Shown here: positions 28,326-37,194 of the stretch, in pieces
How the letters are laid out: every line of letters begins with the position of its first letter
Numbering within the stretch: the first letter of the stretch is position 1
DNA from: an uncultured Sphingomonadales bacterium
GTDB taxonomy: Bacteria; Pseudomonadota; Alphaproteobacteria; Sphingomonadales; Sphingomonadaceae
Assembly (NCBI GenBank): GCA_937870585.1
Contig: CALMZE010000212.1
Coordinates: forward strand, 18,057 to 82,056
Length of the DNA stretch: 64,000 nt
Direction: 5' to 3'
The notes under the pieces: generated by a model
What the model was told of the DNA's origin: nothing
Databases searched by the model: none
Seen by the model: the letters and a program-made list of their open reading frames with translations, nothing else
Made by a program: the position numbers and the translations under genes

Positions 28326-29510
28326 TTAGCAGCCCCGGCCCATGACAGCGCCAAAGACCGAGGGCTTGCAGCGTGGCTCTCCTTGAGGTGCCCCACCTCC
28401 CATCATGCCACCCATTCCGGGGGGGCCGCCGACCATCAGGCTGGTCATCGAGCGATAGCGCACACGCGTCGTCCATTCGACATTCCATACGCCCGTGGGC
28501 GGCTTGGGCGGATAGGCGAAGTTCGCTTCGGGGCCATAGGCGTAGAGATTGGCCATCATGAAATCCGGGGCCGCCGCGCGGACTTCGGCAGGAATAGCGC
28601 AACTGGTCTGGCTGGGCGGCATTACCACTTTCTCACCAATCAGGCGTTGTACCGTCGCCGGTGACAGCCAGTCCCACAACCCACCGCCAAATTCCTTGGC
28701 CGATGAGGAAGACCACCACACCATGTCTCCCATTTCGCCGCGCTGCTGATCCATGCGCCCGCCCATCGCCCAGGCATGATAGCCCGTCGCAACGGGCAGT
28801 GCGTTCCAGCTGAGCACGGTCGCCCCGGCCACAGCCGTGGTGCGAGCGGTGAGCCCACCCATGAAATCCTGCGCCAGCGCAAATTTGATTTCGGGCGTGT
28901 AATTGCCCGCTACGCGGTGCTCCCCGATCAGCGAAGAGCCGGCTTGGGGCTGTTTGCCATTCTTGCCATTGGGCCATTCGCCATAAGTTTTGCTGTTTGA
29001 CACGCTCGGCCCGCGATCAGCAGGCACGCGCACAGACATCAGCCCGGGCGGCATCTGGCCCTTGGCGACCTTTGCGAAATCGATAATCACCGGCTGGCCC
29101 TTGGGCGCGTGTGCCCCGCATCCCCAGAACAACAGCAAGCGCCCTTTCGGCGGCTCAAACCCGGCAGGCATGTCTTCGACCGGAGACCGTTCCGGCGTGA
29201 TCAGCGGCAGCGATTTTCCCACCTTCATGCCCGGCTGCGGGAAATGATCAGCCTTGGGGCCACCCTTGTCTGGCGTCAGCGAAGTTCCGAGTCGCAGCCG
29301 CACTTCATGCGCAACCTTGCTGCCCCCGCCCCCGCCAAATGCCATCGCCATAGCCCCACCCATGCCGCTGCCCATGGCCCCCATGCCTGTGACGGTGCCC
29401 ACATCCATATTGTAGCGGGCCTTGGGCGCTGTGGCCTGCTGGGCCATCGGCGCGCTCGCGGCAAACATCACGACGCCGCCGAGCAGTGCGAACTTGACTG
29501 GTGTTTTCAT
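28326..29510 (-). CDS. Secreted Gly/Met-rich protein of unknown function
   Basis: This 394-residue protein has a signal peptide (to about residue 23). A Gly/Met-rich stretch (MGAMGSGMGGAMAMAFGGGG) follows, and a second one (GPPGMGGMMGGG) lies near the C-terminus, which ends in Cys. The middle has Trp-rich motifs (LLLFWGCGAH, DMVWWSSSS, GGLWDWLSP) and looks like beta-sandwich material. No known domain is recognised. It is divergent from the VWA-protein gene across a 231-bp region with a 7-7-7 palindrome. The start at 29510 has GGGACGG upstream. It may be surface or periplasmic. Confidence 0.65.
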   Translation of the reverse strand: MKTPVKFALLGGVVMFAASAPMAQQATAPKARYNMDVGTVTGMGAMGSGMGGAMAMAFGGGGGSKVAHEVRLRLGTSLTPDKGGPKADHFPQPGMKVGKSLPLITPERSPVEDMPAGFEPPKGRLLLFWGCGAHAPKGQPVIIDFAKVAKGQMPPGLMSVRVPADRGPSVSNSKTYGEWPNGKNGKQPQAGSSLIGEHRVAGNYTPEIKFALAQDFMGGLTARTTAVAGATVLSWNALPVATGYHAWAMGGRMDQQRGEMGDMVWWSSSSAKEFGGGLWDWLSPATVQRLIGEKVVMPPSQTSCAIPAEVRAAAPDFMMANLYAYGPEANFAYPPKPPTGVWNVEWTTRVRYRSMTSLMVGGPPGMGGMMGGGAPQGEPRCKPSVFGAVMGRGC

Positions 29511-29597
29511 ATTCCGTCCCTCATCCCTCGACTCTGTGGATGCGACCTGATGGCCCGCTTTGGCGAACTCTTGCCGTGATCATGCGCACAGACACGC

Positions 29598-29618
29598 ATT
29601 TGAGGCAATGACTCAAAT
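29598..29618. promoter_or_regulatory. Palindrome in the divergent region of secreted-protein and VWA genes
   Basis: Perfect 7-bp arms ATTTGAG and CTCAAAT flank a 7-base centre, 88 bases from the secreted-protein ATG and 124 from the VWA ATG. A second short inverted repeat (ATCATTTTCATGAT) is at 29689-29702. Both are candidate operators only. Confidence 0.35.
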
Positions 29619-29741
29619 CAAGCGACCGGCCACAGTCCGGAACCCGTTTCCCGTTTCATTTAGAGACTAATTTTACGTTACGGAATCCATCATTTTCATG
29701 ATAGCCTCCTCGAGTCGGAACACGATATAAGGAGAGGTTGC

Positions 29742-31544
29742 ATGACCACACGTTCGACGCTGTTCGCCGCTCTGCTCTGTGCAGCGGTTTCCCCCCTGAC
29801 ATATCCCGCCTTCGCTAATACACCCCAAGCGGTGGATGACGATGAAGACACGCAGGATATCATCGTCACTGCCGCGCGCGTGCGACAGGGCGGCGCGCAG
29901 GACATCAAGCATTTCAGGGACATGGCCATTCAGGAAGTGGGGCTTCCGCGACCGGAATCGCTCTCTGTCGAAGGCCTGATGGGCGAACATGATCTGACGC
30001 TGCCGACCCGCAGGGCGTGCGCGCAGCTCTTCTGCCTCGATACCGAAGCCATGGCCGCCAGCCTGCCGACCCGACCTGATGACAGGCTGTTCGTCGGGCT
30101 GGGCTTTTCCACCAACATCGATGCCGCAACGTGGAAGCGCGCGCCGCTCAATCTGGTAGCCGTGGTCGACAAGTCTGGCTCGATGTCCGGGCAGCCGTTG
30201 GCGCTGGTGCGGGACAGTCTGAAGCAGATTGTTGGCCAGATGGGGCCAGAGGACCGCTTCTCGATCGTGCTCTATGGCGATATGTCGCATGTTTTCCTCG
30301 CCCCCACCACGCTCAAGGGCCATCGCGAAGATGTGCTGGCGGCGATCGATTCGATCCAGAGTGCAGGCAGCACCAATATGGAAGCGGGACTGCGCGTGGG
30401 ATATGACACCGCTTTTGCCGATGCCCCGGGGTTCAAGGGCAACACCCGCCTCATGCTCTTCACCGATGAGCAGCCCAATGTGGGCAACACCGACGCCGGG
30501 AGCTTTATCGGCATGGCGAAAGAGGCGTCCCGTCGCGGCATCGGCCTGACGACTATCGGGGTCGGCGTCCAATTTGATGGTGCGCTGGCGACCAAGGTCT
30601 CCAGCACGCGGGGCGGCAATCTGTTCTTCATTGCCAATACCGAGGATGTGAAAACCACGTTTGAAAAGCAGCTCGACACCATGGTGAGCGAGCTGGCGCA
30701 CGATGTGACGATCACCATGTCACCGGCGGATGGCTATAAATTGTCCGGCGTCTTTGGCGTGCCTGCCGACACGATGGAGCAGTTGAGCGATGGCGCCGTA
30801 AGTATCACTGTGCCCACCGCCTTTCTCTCTACGCAAGGCGGTGGCATCTTCGCCGCCGTGGCCAAGGCGTCGGATCGGGCAAACCTGCCCGCCGCCGCGC
30901 TGGCACCCGATACGCCTCTGATGCGCGTCAGCCTCTCTTATGTCGATGCCGGATCGGGCAAGGCAGGCGCGGATCAGATCGCCATCATGCCGCCACGCGG
31001 AGAGGCGTCTGTGCCGCTGCGGACGGCGCAGGCGCTGGTCGATCAATATCTGGCGATGCGCGATGCCACGACCGCCTTTCATGCCAAGGGAGACCCGAAA
31101 ACCGCTTACCAGTTGCTCAATGGTTTAAGGGCGCGGCTGGATGGCAGCAATTTGCCCGATCTGAAGCAGGAACGGGAGCTGGTGGGCAACATGTTGGGCA
31201 AGGCCGCTGTGTTTGCAGGCTATCAGGGCGAGATTCCAAAGGCACTTCAGCCGCTGCGCGCTATGGGCAAATGGGAAATCACCCGGGTCGAAGGCTTTAC
31301 TGACCTGCGCCGTGGCGACCGTCTGGAATTCACCGATGACCGCGAACTCAACACCTATCGCACCAAGTCCGGGATCGAGGATGTGGACGAAAGCGAAGAC
31401 TTTGAAATCAACGAGAAGCAGGTGCACCTCGTCGATTCAAAGATCGTGCTCAATTATCGCGTGGTGGGGGACCGGCTGATCCTCACGCATAAATCGTTCG
31501 ACAATAACGGCCTGATCGCACTGCGCCGCATGCCGGAGCAATAG
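29742..31544 (+). CDS. Secreted von Willebrand factor A domain protein with TonB-box-like N-terminus
   Basis: This 600-residue protein has a signal peptide (to about residue 25), then the segment DIIVTA (39-44), identical in style to the TonB boxes of sphingomonad receptors. A VWA domain follows from about residue 135 with the MIDAS motif DKSGSMS (Asp143, Ser145, Ser147), resembling E. coli YfbK. The C-terminal third is predicted globular. No plug or barrel is present, so the TonB-box-like stretch is out of its normal context. The ATG at 29742 follows AAGGAGAGG. Function unknown; metal-dependent protein binding in the periplasm or at the surface is likely. Confidence 0.8.
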   Translation: MTTRSTLFAALLCAAVSPLTYPAFANTPQAVDDDEDTQDIIVTAARVRQGGAQDIKHFRDMAIQEVGLPRPESLSVEGLMGEHDLTLPTRRACAQLFCLDTEAMAASLPTRPDDRLFVGLGFSTNIDAATWKRAPLNLVAVVDKSGSMSGQPLALVRDSLKQIVGQMGPEDRFSIVLYGDMSHVFLAPTTLKGHREDVLAAIDSIQSAGSTNMEAGLRVGYDTAFADAPGFKGNTRLMLFTDEQPNVGNTDAGSFIGMAKEASRRGIGLTTIGVGVQFDGALATKVSSTRGGNLFFIANTEDVKTTFEKQLDTMVSELAHDVTITMSPADGYKLSGVFGVPADTMEQLSDGAVSITVPTAFLSTQGGGIFAAVAKASDRANLPAAALAPDTPLMRVSLSYVDAGSGKAGADQIAIMPPRGEASVPLRTAQALVDQYLAMRDATTAFHAKGDPKTAYQLLNGLRARLDGSNLPDLKQERELVGNMLGKAAVFAGYQGEIPKALQPLRAMGKWEITRVEGFTDLRRGDRLEFTDDRELNTYRTKSGIEDVDESEDFEINEKQVHLVDSKIVLNYRVVGDRLILTHKSFDNNGLIALRRMPEQ

Positions 31545-31561
31545 GCAGACGCGCGCTTCAG

Positions 31562-31580
31562 GGGCGGGCTTCACCCGCCC
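31562..31580. terminator. Convergent hairpin terminator overlapping a stop codon
   Basis: GGGCGGG / CCCGCCC with loop CTTCA. The stop codon of the minus-strand dehydrogenase (31571-31573) is in the loop. It separates the converging VWA and dehydrogenase genes; no T-tract. Confidence 0.5.
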
Positions 31581-32935
31581 TTGGAGACGCGCCAGATGCG
31601 GTTGCCGGCATCGTCCGCCACAAGCAGGGCGCCGCTTTTATCCACAATGAGCCCCGCCGGGCGACCATGCGCTTCGCCCTTATCATTGAGGAAGCCTGTC
31701 AGCACATCCACCGGCTTGATCTTGTCCACCGGAAAGCCACGTTCGTTAAAAGGCACATAGATGACTTTGTAGCCAGAAGCGGGCGAGCGGTTCCACGAAC
31801 CATGCAGCGCTACAAACGCGCCCCGGCCCCAGGCGTCACCCAATTGTGCTCCCTTGGCAAAGTCGATGCCGAGTGCCGCCACATGCGGCCCCAGCGCATA
31901 ATCGGGGCGCTTGGTGTATTGGCGCAGATCGGGCCGCGATTGCTGGACACGAGGATCCTGAATGCCGCCCCAGAAATAGAAGGGCCAACCATAGAAAGTG
32001 CCAAAATCGACCGTGGTCATATAGTCCGCCGGACCATCGGAACCGAGCATGTCGCGCTCGTTGACCGTCGTCCAGAGCGTGCCCGATTGCGGATTGAACG
32101 CCAGACCATTGGGATTACGCAGCCCATAGGCATAAATGCCCTGTTCTTGACGTTTGAAATTGTAATAGCGGATCAGCGCGCGTTCGGGCTTGTTGGCGTG
32201 ATAGGCCTCGAAGTCGCCGCCCTCACCGATATTGCCATGCGAGCCGACCGTGGCGTAGAGATTTTCACCCTTGGGATCGATGATGATGTTGCGCGCCCAA
32301 TGATTGTTGGGCGTACCCGCAGGCAGCTTCATCAGCAGCTTGCCCTTGTCGGTGATCTGGGTGTCGCCCGCCTTATAGGGGTAATAGCGCACGCCATCGG
32401 TGTTGCCGATGAACAGCATATCGCGCAGCAGCGCCATGCCGGTGGGCGAGTTGAGCCCATCAAGCAGGACCGAGCGGAATTCGGCTTTCCCATCCCCATC
32501 CGCATCGCGCAGCAGCGTGATGCGATTGGCAGATTTGTCTGAACCATTGGCCTTCTTCATCACCGCGCGGGTGATGCGGTCTCCCATACCCTTGGTCGGG
32601 CGGGCCGGGCTTGTGGCTTCTGCCACCAGCACATCACCATTGGGCAGCTGATACAGCCAGCGCGGATGATCCAGCCCGGCTGCAAATTCGTTCACAGCCA
32701 AGCCCTTGGCTGCAGCCGGAGTCTCTCCCGCCTTCCAGCCGATGATCGGTGCAATCTTGATCGACGGCACATTTTCCTGCCGGATTTCAAAGATTTCAGG
32801 CGCCTGGCCCTGCATGTCTTCCAGCGTCAGCTGCGCCTTGTCTGGCGTCATATTGTACCAGACGGCCGCCCCCGCCAGAACGAGCGTGATGATGGCCCCG
32901 TTGCGAATATGCTTGCGCTTCTCAGTCGGTTCCAT
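31571..32935 (-). CDS. PQQ-dependent sugar (sorbosone/glucose) dehydrogenase-like, membrane-anchored
   Basis: This 454-residue protein has an N-terminal transmembrane anchor (about residues 12-28) and a six-bladed GSDH-type propeller (AAGLDHPRWLYQLPNGDVLV, AYGLRNPNGLAFNP, FVALHGSWNRSPASGYKV). It belongs to the soluble glucose / L-sorbosone dehydrogenase group, which oxidises sugars or aldoses with PQQ, on the periplasmic side. The ATG at 32935 follows GAGGAGGAGAAGAG and lies 14 bases inside the end of the corC-like gene. The in-frame extension upstream is basic and unlikely. Confidence 0.8.
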   Translation of the reverse strand: MEPTEKRKHIRNGAIITLVLAGAAVWYNMTPDKAQLTLEDMQGQAPEIFEIRQENVPSIKIAPIIGWKAGETPAAAKGLAVNEFAAGLDHPRWLYQLPNGDVLVAEATSPARPTKGMGDRITRAVMKKANGSDKSANRITLLRDADGDGKAEFRSVLLDGLNSPTGMALLRDMLFIGNTDGVRYYPYKAGDTQITDKGKLLMKLPAGTPNNHWARNIIIDPKGENLYATVGSHGNIGEGGDFEAYHANKPERALIRYYNFKRQEQGIYAYGLRNPNGLAFNPQSGTLWTTVNERDMLGSDGPADYMTTVDFGTFYGWPFYFWGGIQDPRVQQSRPDLRQYTKRPDYALGPHVAALGIDFAKGAQLGDAWGRGAFVALHGSWNRSPASGYKVIYVPFNERGFPVDKIKPVDVLTGFLNDKGEAHGRPAGLIVDKSGALLVADDAGNRIWRVSKGG

Positions 32936-33824
32936 CGCTCTTCTCCTCCTCTTGCGCGTCGGTCGGCGGGTAGAGGCGCATCGCGAGCACTCGCCGATCA
33001 TCCGCCTCCGTCACTTCAATCGTCCAGCCGCTGGCATGGGCGAGCCGCGTTCCGGCTTCGGGCACCTGCCCTGCCAGCCAGAAGGCCACGCCGCCCAGCG
33101 TATCAATATCGACATCGGTTTCAGCGAGGCGCGGATCAATCTCTTCCGCCACATCATCAAGCGGGGCGCGCGCATCGGCGGACCAGCTGCCATCTTCATG
33201 GCGCACCAGCAGATCCACTGGCGCATCATCATGCTCGTCGGCAATCTCGTCGAAGATTTCCTCGACCAGATCTTCCAGCGTCACCAGCCCATCTGTCCCG
33301 CCATATTCGTCGGTGACGATCGCCAGATGCACCTGTTCGGCGCGCATCCGTCCCAGCAGATCAACCGTGCCCATCGAGGCCGGCACGAACAGCGGCTGGC
33401 GCGTCGGGAAGGGCGCAGAGGGTGCGCGCTTGGCATCATCCGCCAGAATCGCGAAAATGTCCTTCATCAGCACCATACCCGTGATGCTGTCCAGATCATC
33501 GCGATAGACGGGCAGGCGGCTATGGCCTGCGTCGGCCAGCGCCTTGACCAGTTCGGGAAAGGGGATCGATTCGGGCACTGCGATAATGTCCGCGCGCGGG
33601 ACCGCGACATCGCCCACTGTCTGTTCACCGAAATGGAGGACATTGCGCAGCATGTCGCGCTCAACTTCGGACAGGTCGCCCGCTTCGGGCGCGTCGCCAT
33701 CTTCCTCGGCCTCATCGATCACATCTTCGATCTGATCGCGCAATGTCGGTTCGGGTTCGCCCATGATGCGCCCCTTCCATTTCTGGAGGAAACGCAGGGC
33801 GCCGCTACTGGAATCGTCAGCCAT
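32922..33824 (-). CDS. CorC/HlyC-type CBS-pair protein
   Basis: This 300-residue cytosolic protein has two CBS domains (VPRADIIAVPESIPFPELV and LFVPASMGTVDLLGRM), the linker DEYGGTDGLVTLEDLVEEI and a CorC_HlyC C-terminal domain (FWLAGQVPEAG). The family binds nucleotides and supports Mg/Co efflux or envelope stability. It follows ybeY with an 8-base overlap, the usual alphaproteobacterial ybeY-corC order. The start is the ATG at 33824; three further in-frame ATGs up to 33848 are possible. Confidence 0.85.
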   Translation of the reverse strand: MADDSSSGALRFLQKWKGRIMGEPEPTLRDQIEDVIDEAEEDGDAPEAGDLSEVERDMLRNVLHFGEQTVGDVAVPRADIIAVPESIPFPELVKALADAGHSRLPVYRDDLDSITGMVLMKDIFAILADDAKRAPSAPFPTRQPLFVPASMGTVDLLGRMRAEQVHLAIVTDEYGGTDGLVTLEDLVEEIFDEIADEHDDAPVDLLVRHEDGSWSADARAPLDDVAEEIDPRLAETDVDIDTLGGVAFWLAGQVPEAGTRLAHASGWTIEVTEADDRRVLAMRLYPPTDAQEEEKSDGTD

Positions 33825-34314
33825 CGCCATGATCCGCATAGGGATCATGCAGGCCCAGATCGGCCATCACATGGCGCTCGATCACTTCCATTTCGATGGC
33901 TTCATCCTCTGCAATATGGTCATAGCCTAGCAGATGGAGCACGCCATGCACAATAAGGTGCGCGGCATGAGCAGGCATGGGCACGCCCTTGGCGTCAGCT
34001 TCAGCGATGCAGACGCCGGATGCGAGCACGATGTCACCCAGCAGAATCTCTGGCATTCCCGGCACGTCATCGGGGTGCATCATGGGGAAGGACAGCACGT
34101 TGGTCGGCTTGTCCTTCCCGCGATGCTCACGGTTGAGTTCGTGCACTTCAGCATCATCGGTCAGCCGCAGCGAGATTTCGATGCCGGCCTCCCCCTGAGC
34201 CAGCCCGGCCCAGGGCGTGCGGGCAAATGCGGCATGGGCCGCCATGTCCGCCAGCGCTTCCCAATCGGCTATGCCTACCGGCCAGCCTTCATCAAGAAGC
34301 GCAATGACGATCAC
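33817..34314 (-). CDS. ybeY: Endoribonuclease YbeY (rRNA maturation factor)
   Basis: This 165-residue protein has the zinc motif HGVLHLLGYDH (three His) and the LNREHRGKDKPTNVLSFP strand typical of YbeY, a single-strand RNase for 16S rRNA 3' maturation and ribosome quality control. It starts with GTG at 34314, overlapping the acyl-CoA dehydrogenase TGA (GTGA). PhoH, its common neighbour, is absent; an acyl-CoA dehydrogenase takes that place. Confidence 0.9.
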   Translation of the reverse strand: MIVIALLDEGWPVGIADWEALADMAAHAAFARTPWAGLAQGEAGIEISLRLTDDAEVHELNREHRGKDKPTNVLSFPMMHPDDVPGMPEILLGDIVLASGVCIAEADAKGVPMPAHAAHLIVHGVLHLLGYDHIAEDEAIEMEVIERHVMADLGLHDPYADHGDG

Positions 34315-35501
34315 AAACCCAGCACCATCTTCGAGATGATGTTGCGCTGGATTTCGTTCGACCCGCCATAAATGGTCGAGGCGCGCCCGTTGAAATAGCG
34401 GGCCGCCGCCGTGAGCGCGACGGCGGGGCCGACCGGCTCCACATTCGATCCCGGCTGGCGCGCGGCAAACTGGCTGACGGCGGCATAATCGCCCGACAGT
34501 TCGACCGCGAGTTCCTGAATGCGCTGCGCCGTTTCAGTGCCCTGCAATTTGAGCAAGGAGGATGCCGGGCCGGGATTGAAGCCGCGCGCGACCTTGGCCA
34601 TCACCGCGTCCTCGCTCGCCTCAATCGCCGCCACGTCCACGGAGAGCAGAGCGATCTTGCGGGCAATGGCAGGCGTATCGAGCAGTGTGCCGCCTTCGCC
34701 ATCGGGCAGCGCCGCAGCATGACGCTTCACATCCGCAAGCGCCATCATCAGCCCGGCCGAATGCGCGACCGCGCGTTCGAATTCGAGCAGATATTTGGCG
34801 ACGCTCCAGCCCTGATCTTCCTCGCCCAGCCGCCCCGAGACGGGCACGCGCGCATCGGTGAAGAAGACCTGATTGAAATCATGGTCATCCGCGATGGAGG
34901 GAATGGGCCGCACGTCGATGCCCGGCGTATCCATATCCAGCAACAGGAAGGTGATGCCCTGTTGCGGGCGGCCGTCACGGTTGGTGCGGACAAGGCAGAA
35001 CATCTTGTTCGCGAAGTGCGCGTGGGTCGTCCAGATTTTGGAGCCGTTCAGAACATAATGATCGCCATCCCGCTCTGCCTTCAAAGACAGGCTGGCCAGA
35101 TCGGAGCCCGAACCCGGCTCTGAATAACCCTGACACCAATAATCCTCACCCGAAAGGATGCGCGGCAGATACCAGGCCTTTTGGTCAGGCGTGCCATATT
35201 TCATGATGACCGGCGCGACCATGCGCAGGCCCATCGGGATCAGCCCCGGCGCGCCTGCAAAGGCGCATTCGCACGCAAAGATATGGCGCTGCGCCTCGCT
35301 CCACCCCGTGCCGCCATATTCGGCGGGCCAACTGGGCGCGACCCAGCCTTTGGAGTGGAGAATGGCCTGCCATTTGAGCGCGACATCGCGTTCGCTGAAC
35401 ACGCTGGTGGAGAGGCGTGCCGCCTCTCGCAGATCATCGGTGAGGTTTGCGGCCAGCCAGTCGCGCACCTCAATCCGGAAGGCTTCGAGTTCGTTGCTCA
35501 T
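34311..35501 (-). CDS. Acyl-CoA dehydrogenase
   Basis: This 396-residue FAD enzyme has the ACAD signatures QGYSEPGSGSDLASL and TYAHFANK-like flavin loop (WTTHAHFANKMFCLVRTN), and the C-terminal helical motif YGGSNEIQRNII. It introduces a C2-C3 double bond in an acyl-CoA and passes electrons to ETF. The catalytic base region is YFNGRASTIYGGSNEIQ; which acyl chain is used cannot be told. It lies three bases downstream of an acyl-CoA synthetase gene, so the two probably act in sequence. Confidence 0.88.
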   Translation of the reverse strand: MSNELEAFRIEVRDWLAANLTDDLREAARLSTSVFSERDVALKWQAILHSKGWVAPSWPAEYGGTGWSEAQRHIFACECAFAGAPGLIPMGLRMVAPVIMKYGTPDQKAWYLPRILSGEDYWCQGYSEPGSGSDLASLSLKAERDGDHYVLNGSKIWTTHAHFANKMFCLVRTNRDGRPQQGITFLLLDMDTPGIDVRPIPSIADDHDFNQVFFTDARVPVSGRLGEEDQGWSVAKYLLEFERAVAHSAGLMMALADVKRHAAALPDGEGGTLLDTPAIARKIALLSVDVAAIEASEDAVMAKVARGFNPGPASSLLKLQGTETAQRIQELAVELSGDYAAVSQFAARQPGSNVEPVGPAVALTAAARYFNGRASTIYGGSNEIQRNIISKMVLGL

Positions 35502-35504
35502 TGC

Positions 35505-37061
35505 TCAGTTCACCTGCCGTTCGCGGCCCGCCCAATAAGGCGCGCGCAGCTCCCGCCGCAAGATCTTGCCAGAAGGGTTGCGCGGCAGCGCGTCGATCGT
35601 ATCGACCGTCTTGGGGGCCTTGAAGGCGGCAATACGCTCGCGCGCCCAGGCGATCACGCTGTCCGCGTCGATGCTGTGGCCCGGCTTGGGCGCACACACG
35701 GCCTTCACCGCCTCACCCCATTTCTCATCGGGGACGCCGATCACCGCGACTTCAAGCACATCCGGGTGGCCATAGATGGCGCTTTCGACTTCCGCCGGAT
35801 AGACATTCTCCCCGCCAGTGATGATCATGTCCTTCACCCGGTCATGGATGTAAAGATAGCCATCCTTGTCCATATAACCCGCGTCTCCGGTGCGGACCCA
35901 GCCATCGTTCGAAACGGTCTTGGCGGTCGCGTCGGCCAGATTCCAATAGCCTGCCATATTGTTGGAAGAGCGGGTGATGACTTCGCCCACTTCGCCCAAT
36001 GGCAGTTCATTGCCCTCTTCATCGACAATCTTGAGCTCAACCCCCGGCAACGCCTTGCCGGCCGAGCGCATCCGTTCATTGCCGTTGGGATCATGATCCT
36101 CAGGCGGCAGCATCACGATTGTGCCGGTCGTTTCGGTCATGCCGTAATTCTGGATGAATTCGCATTTGAACATCTGGATGCACTGGCGCAGCAGTTCGAG
36201 CGGGATCGGCGCGGCCCCATACAGGATATATTTAAGGCGGCTATAATCCACACTCGCACAGCGCGGGTGCTGGAGCAGGATGTGGAGCGCAGCGGGCACG
36301 ATGAAGAAGCGCGTGACGCCGCCCGTCTCAATCGAATCAAACAGCCCGTCAGGTGTGAATTCGGACAGGATATAGGCCGGAAGACCGGACCCTACAGCCA
36401 TCACGCCCAGGCCGGTGCCCCCAATATGCGCGCACGGCATGGCGACGAGCACAACCTCATCATCATCCCATTTGGTATAAGCGAGATCGGAATTGATGCT
36501 GTTCTTGCGCAGGCCAAACAGGTTGCGGTTGGAAAGCGGCACACCCTTGGGGTTGCCGGTGGTGCCAGACGTATAAAGCTGGAGAATCGCATCATCCGGG
36601 CCGGAGCCTTCGAACGGTGCGCGCTCCGTCTGATCGAGCAGCGCATAGCCTTGCGCGGCGGTCACGAATTGCGGGCCATGCTCCAGCAGACCGTCGAGTG
36701 CCTTGGCGACATCATCAAAACCGGGGCCGGTAAAGACAATCTTCGCGTGCGTATCGTTGATGATATAGGCCTGTTCAGGCGGTGCAAGCCGCCAGCCGAT
36801 CGGCGCCATCACGACGCCAAGCCGCGCCGCGCCATAGAAGATCGTGAAGTAGAGATCACTATTCTTGCCAATCCAGGCAATCCGGTCCCCCTTCGCCACA
36901 CCTTGCGCCAGCAGCCAAGTGGCGGCGCGCGCGGTGCGCTCTTCCAGCTGGGCATAGCTCCAGAAGCGATCCTCTTCACGCATCGCCAGCCGGTCAGGGC
37001 GGTCTGCGGCCCAGGTGCTCAAATGCTCGTCAAAGGTCATCAATGTGCTTGTGTCGGTCAT
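35505..37061 (-). CDS. AMP-forming acyl-CoA synthetase / ligase
   Basis: This 518-residue ANL-family ligase has the P-loop-like LYTSGTTGNPKG, the A5 motif YGMTETTG, the A7 motif VRTGDAGYMDKDGY and the A10 motif PRNPSGKILRRELR. It activates a carboxylic acid to its CoA thioester via an acyl-adenylate. The start is the ATG at 37061 with GGAGAGAGAC upstream; an ATG at 37082 has no ribosome site. Together with the next acyl-CoA dehydrogenase it suggests a small fatty- or aryl-acid activation pathway. Confidence 0.88.
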   Translation of the reverse strand: MTDTSTLMTFDEHLSTWAADRPDRLAMREEDRFWSYAQLEERTARAATWLLAQGVAKGDRIAWIGKNSDLYFTIFYGAARLGVVMAPIGWRLAPPEQAYIINDTHAKIVFTGPGFDDVAKALDGLLEHGPQFVTAAQGYALLDQTERAPFEGSGPDDAILQLYTSGTTGNPKGVPLSNRNLFGLRKNSINSDLAYTKWDDDEVVLVAMPCAHIGGTGLGVMAVGSGLPAYILSEFTPDGLFDSIETGGVTRFFIVPAALHILLQHPRCASVDYSRLKYILYGAAPIPLELLRQCIQMFKCEFIQNYGMTETTGTIVMLPPEDHDPNGNERMRSAGKALPGVELKIVDEEGNELPLGEVGEVITRSSNNMAGYWNLADATAKTVSNDGWVRTGDAGYMDKDGYLYIHDRVKDMIITGGENVYPAEVESAIYGHPDVLEVAVIGVPDEKWGEAVKAVCAPKPGHSIDADSVIAWARERIAAFKAPKTVDTIDALPRNPSGKILRRELRAPYWAGRERQVN

Positions 37062-37194
37062 TTGGTGTCTCTCTCCAGTCATTCTTGACTAGCATATAGG
37101 CAGGATGGGGCTTACTGCAATCGCCTCTCAGGTTCGCAATCAGTCTTTGCCCTGCTATAGGATGGGCTCTGCATCGTTCCTCAATCGGGTCATC

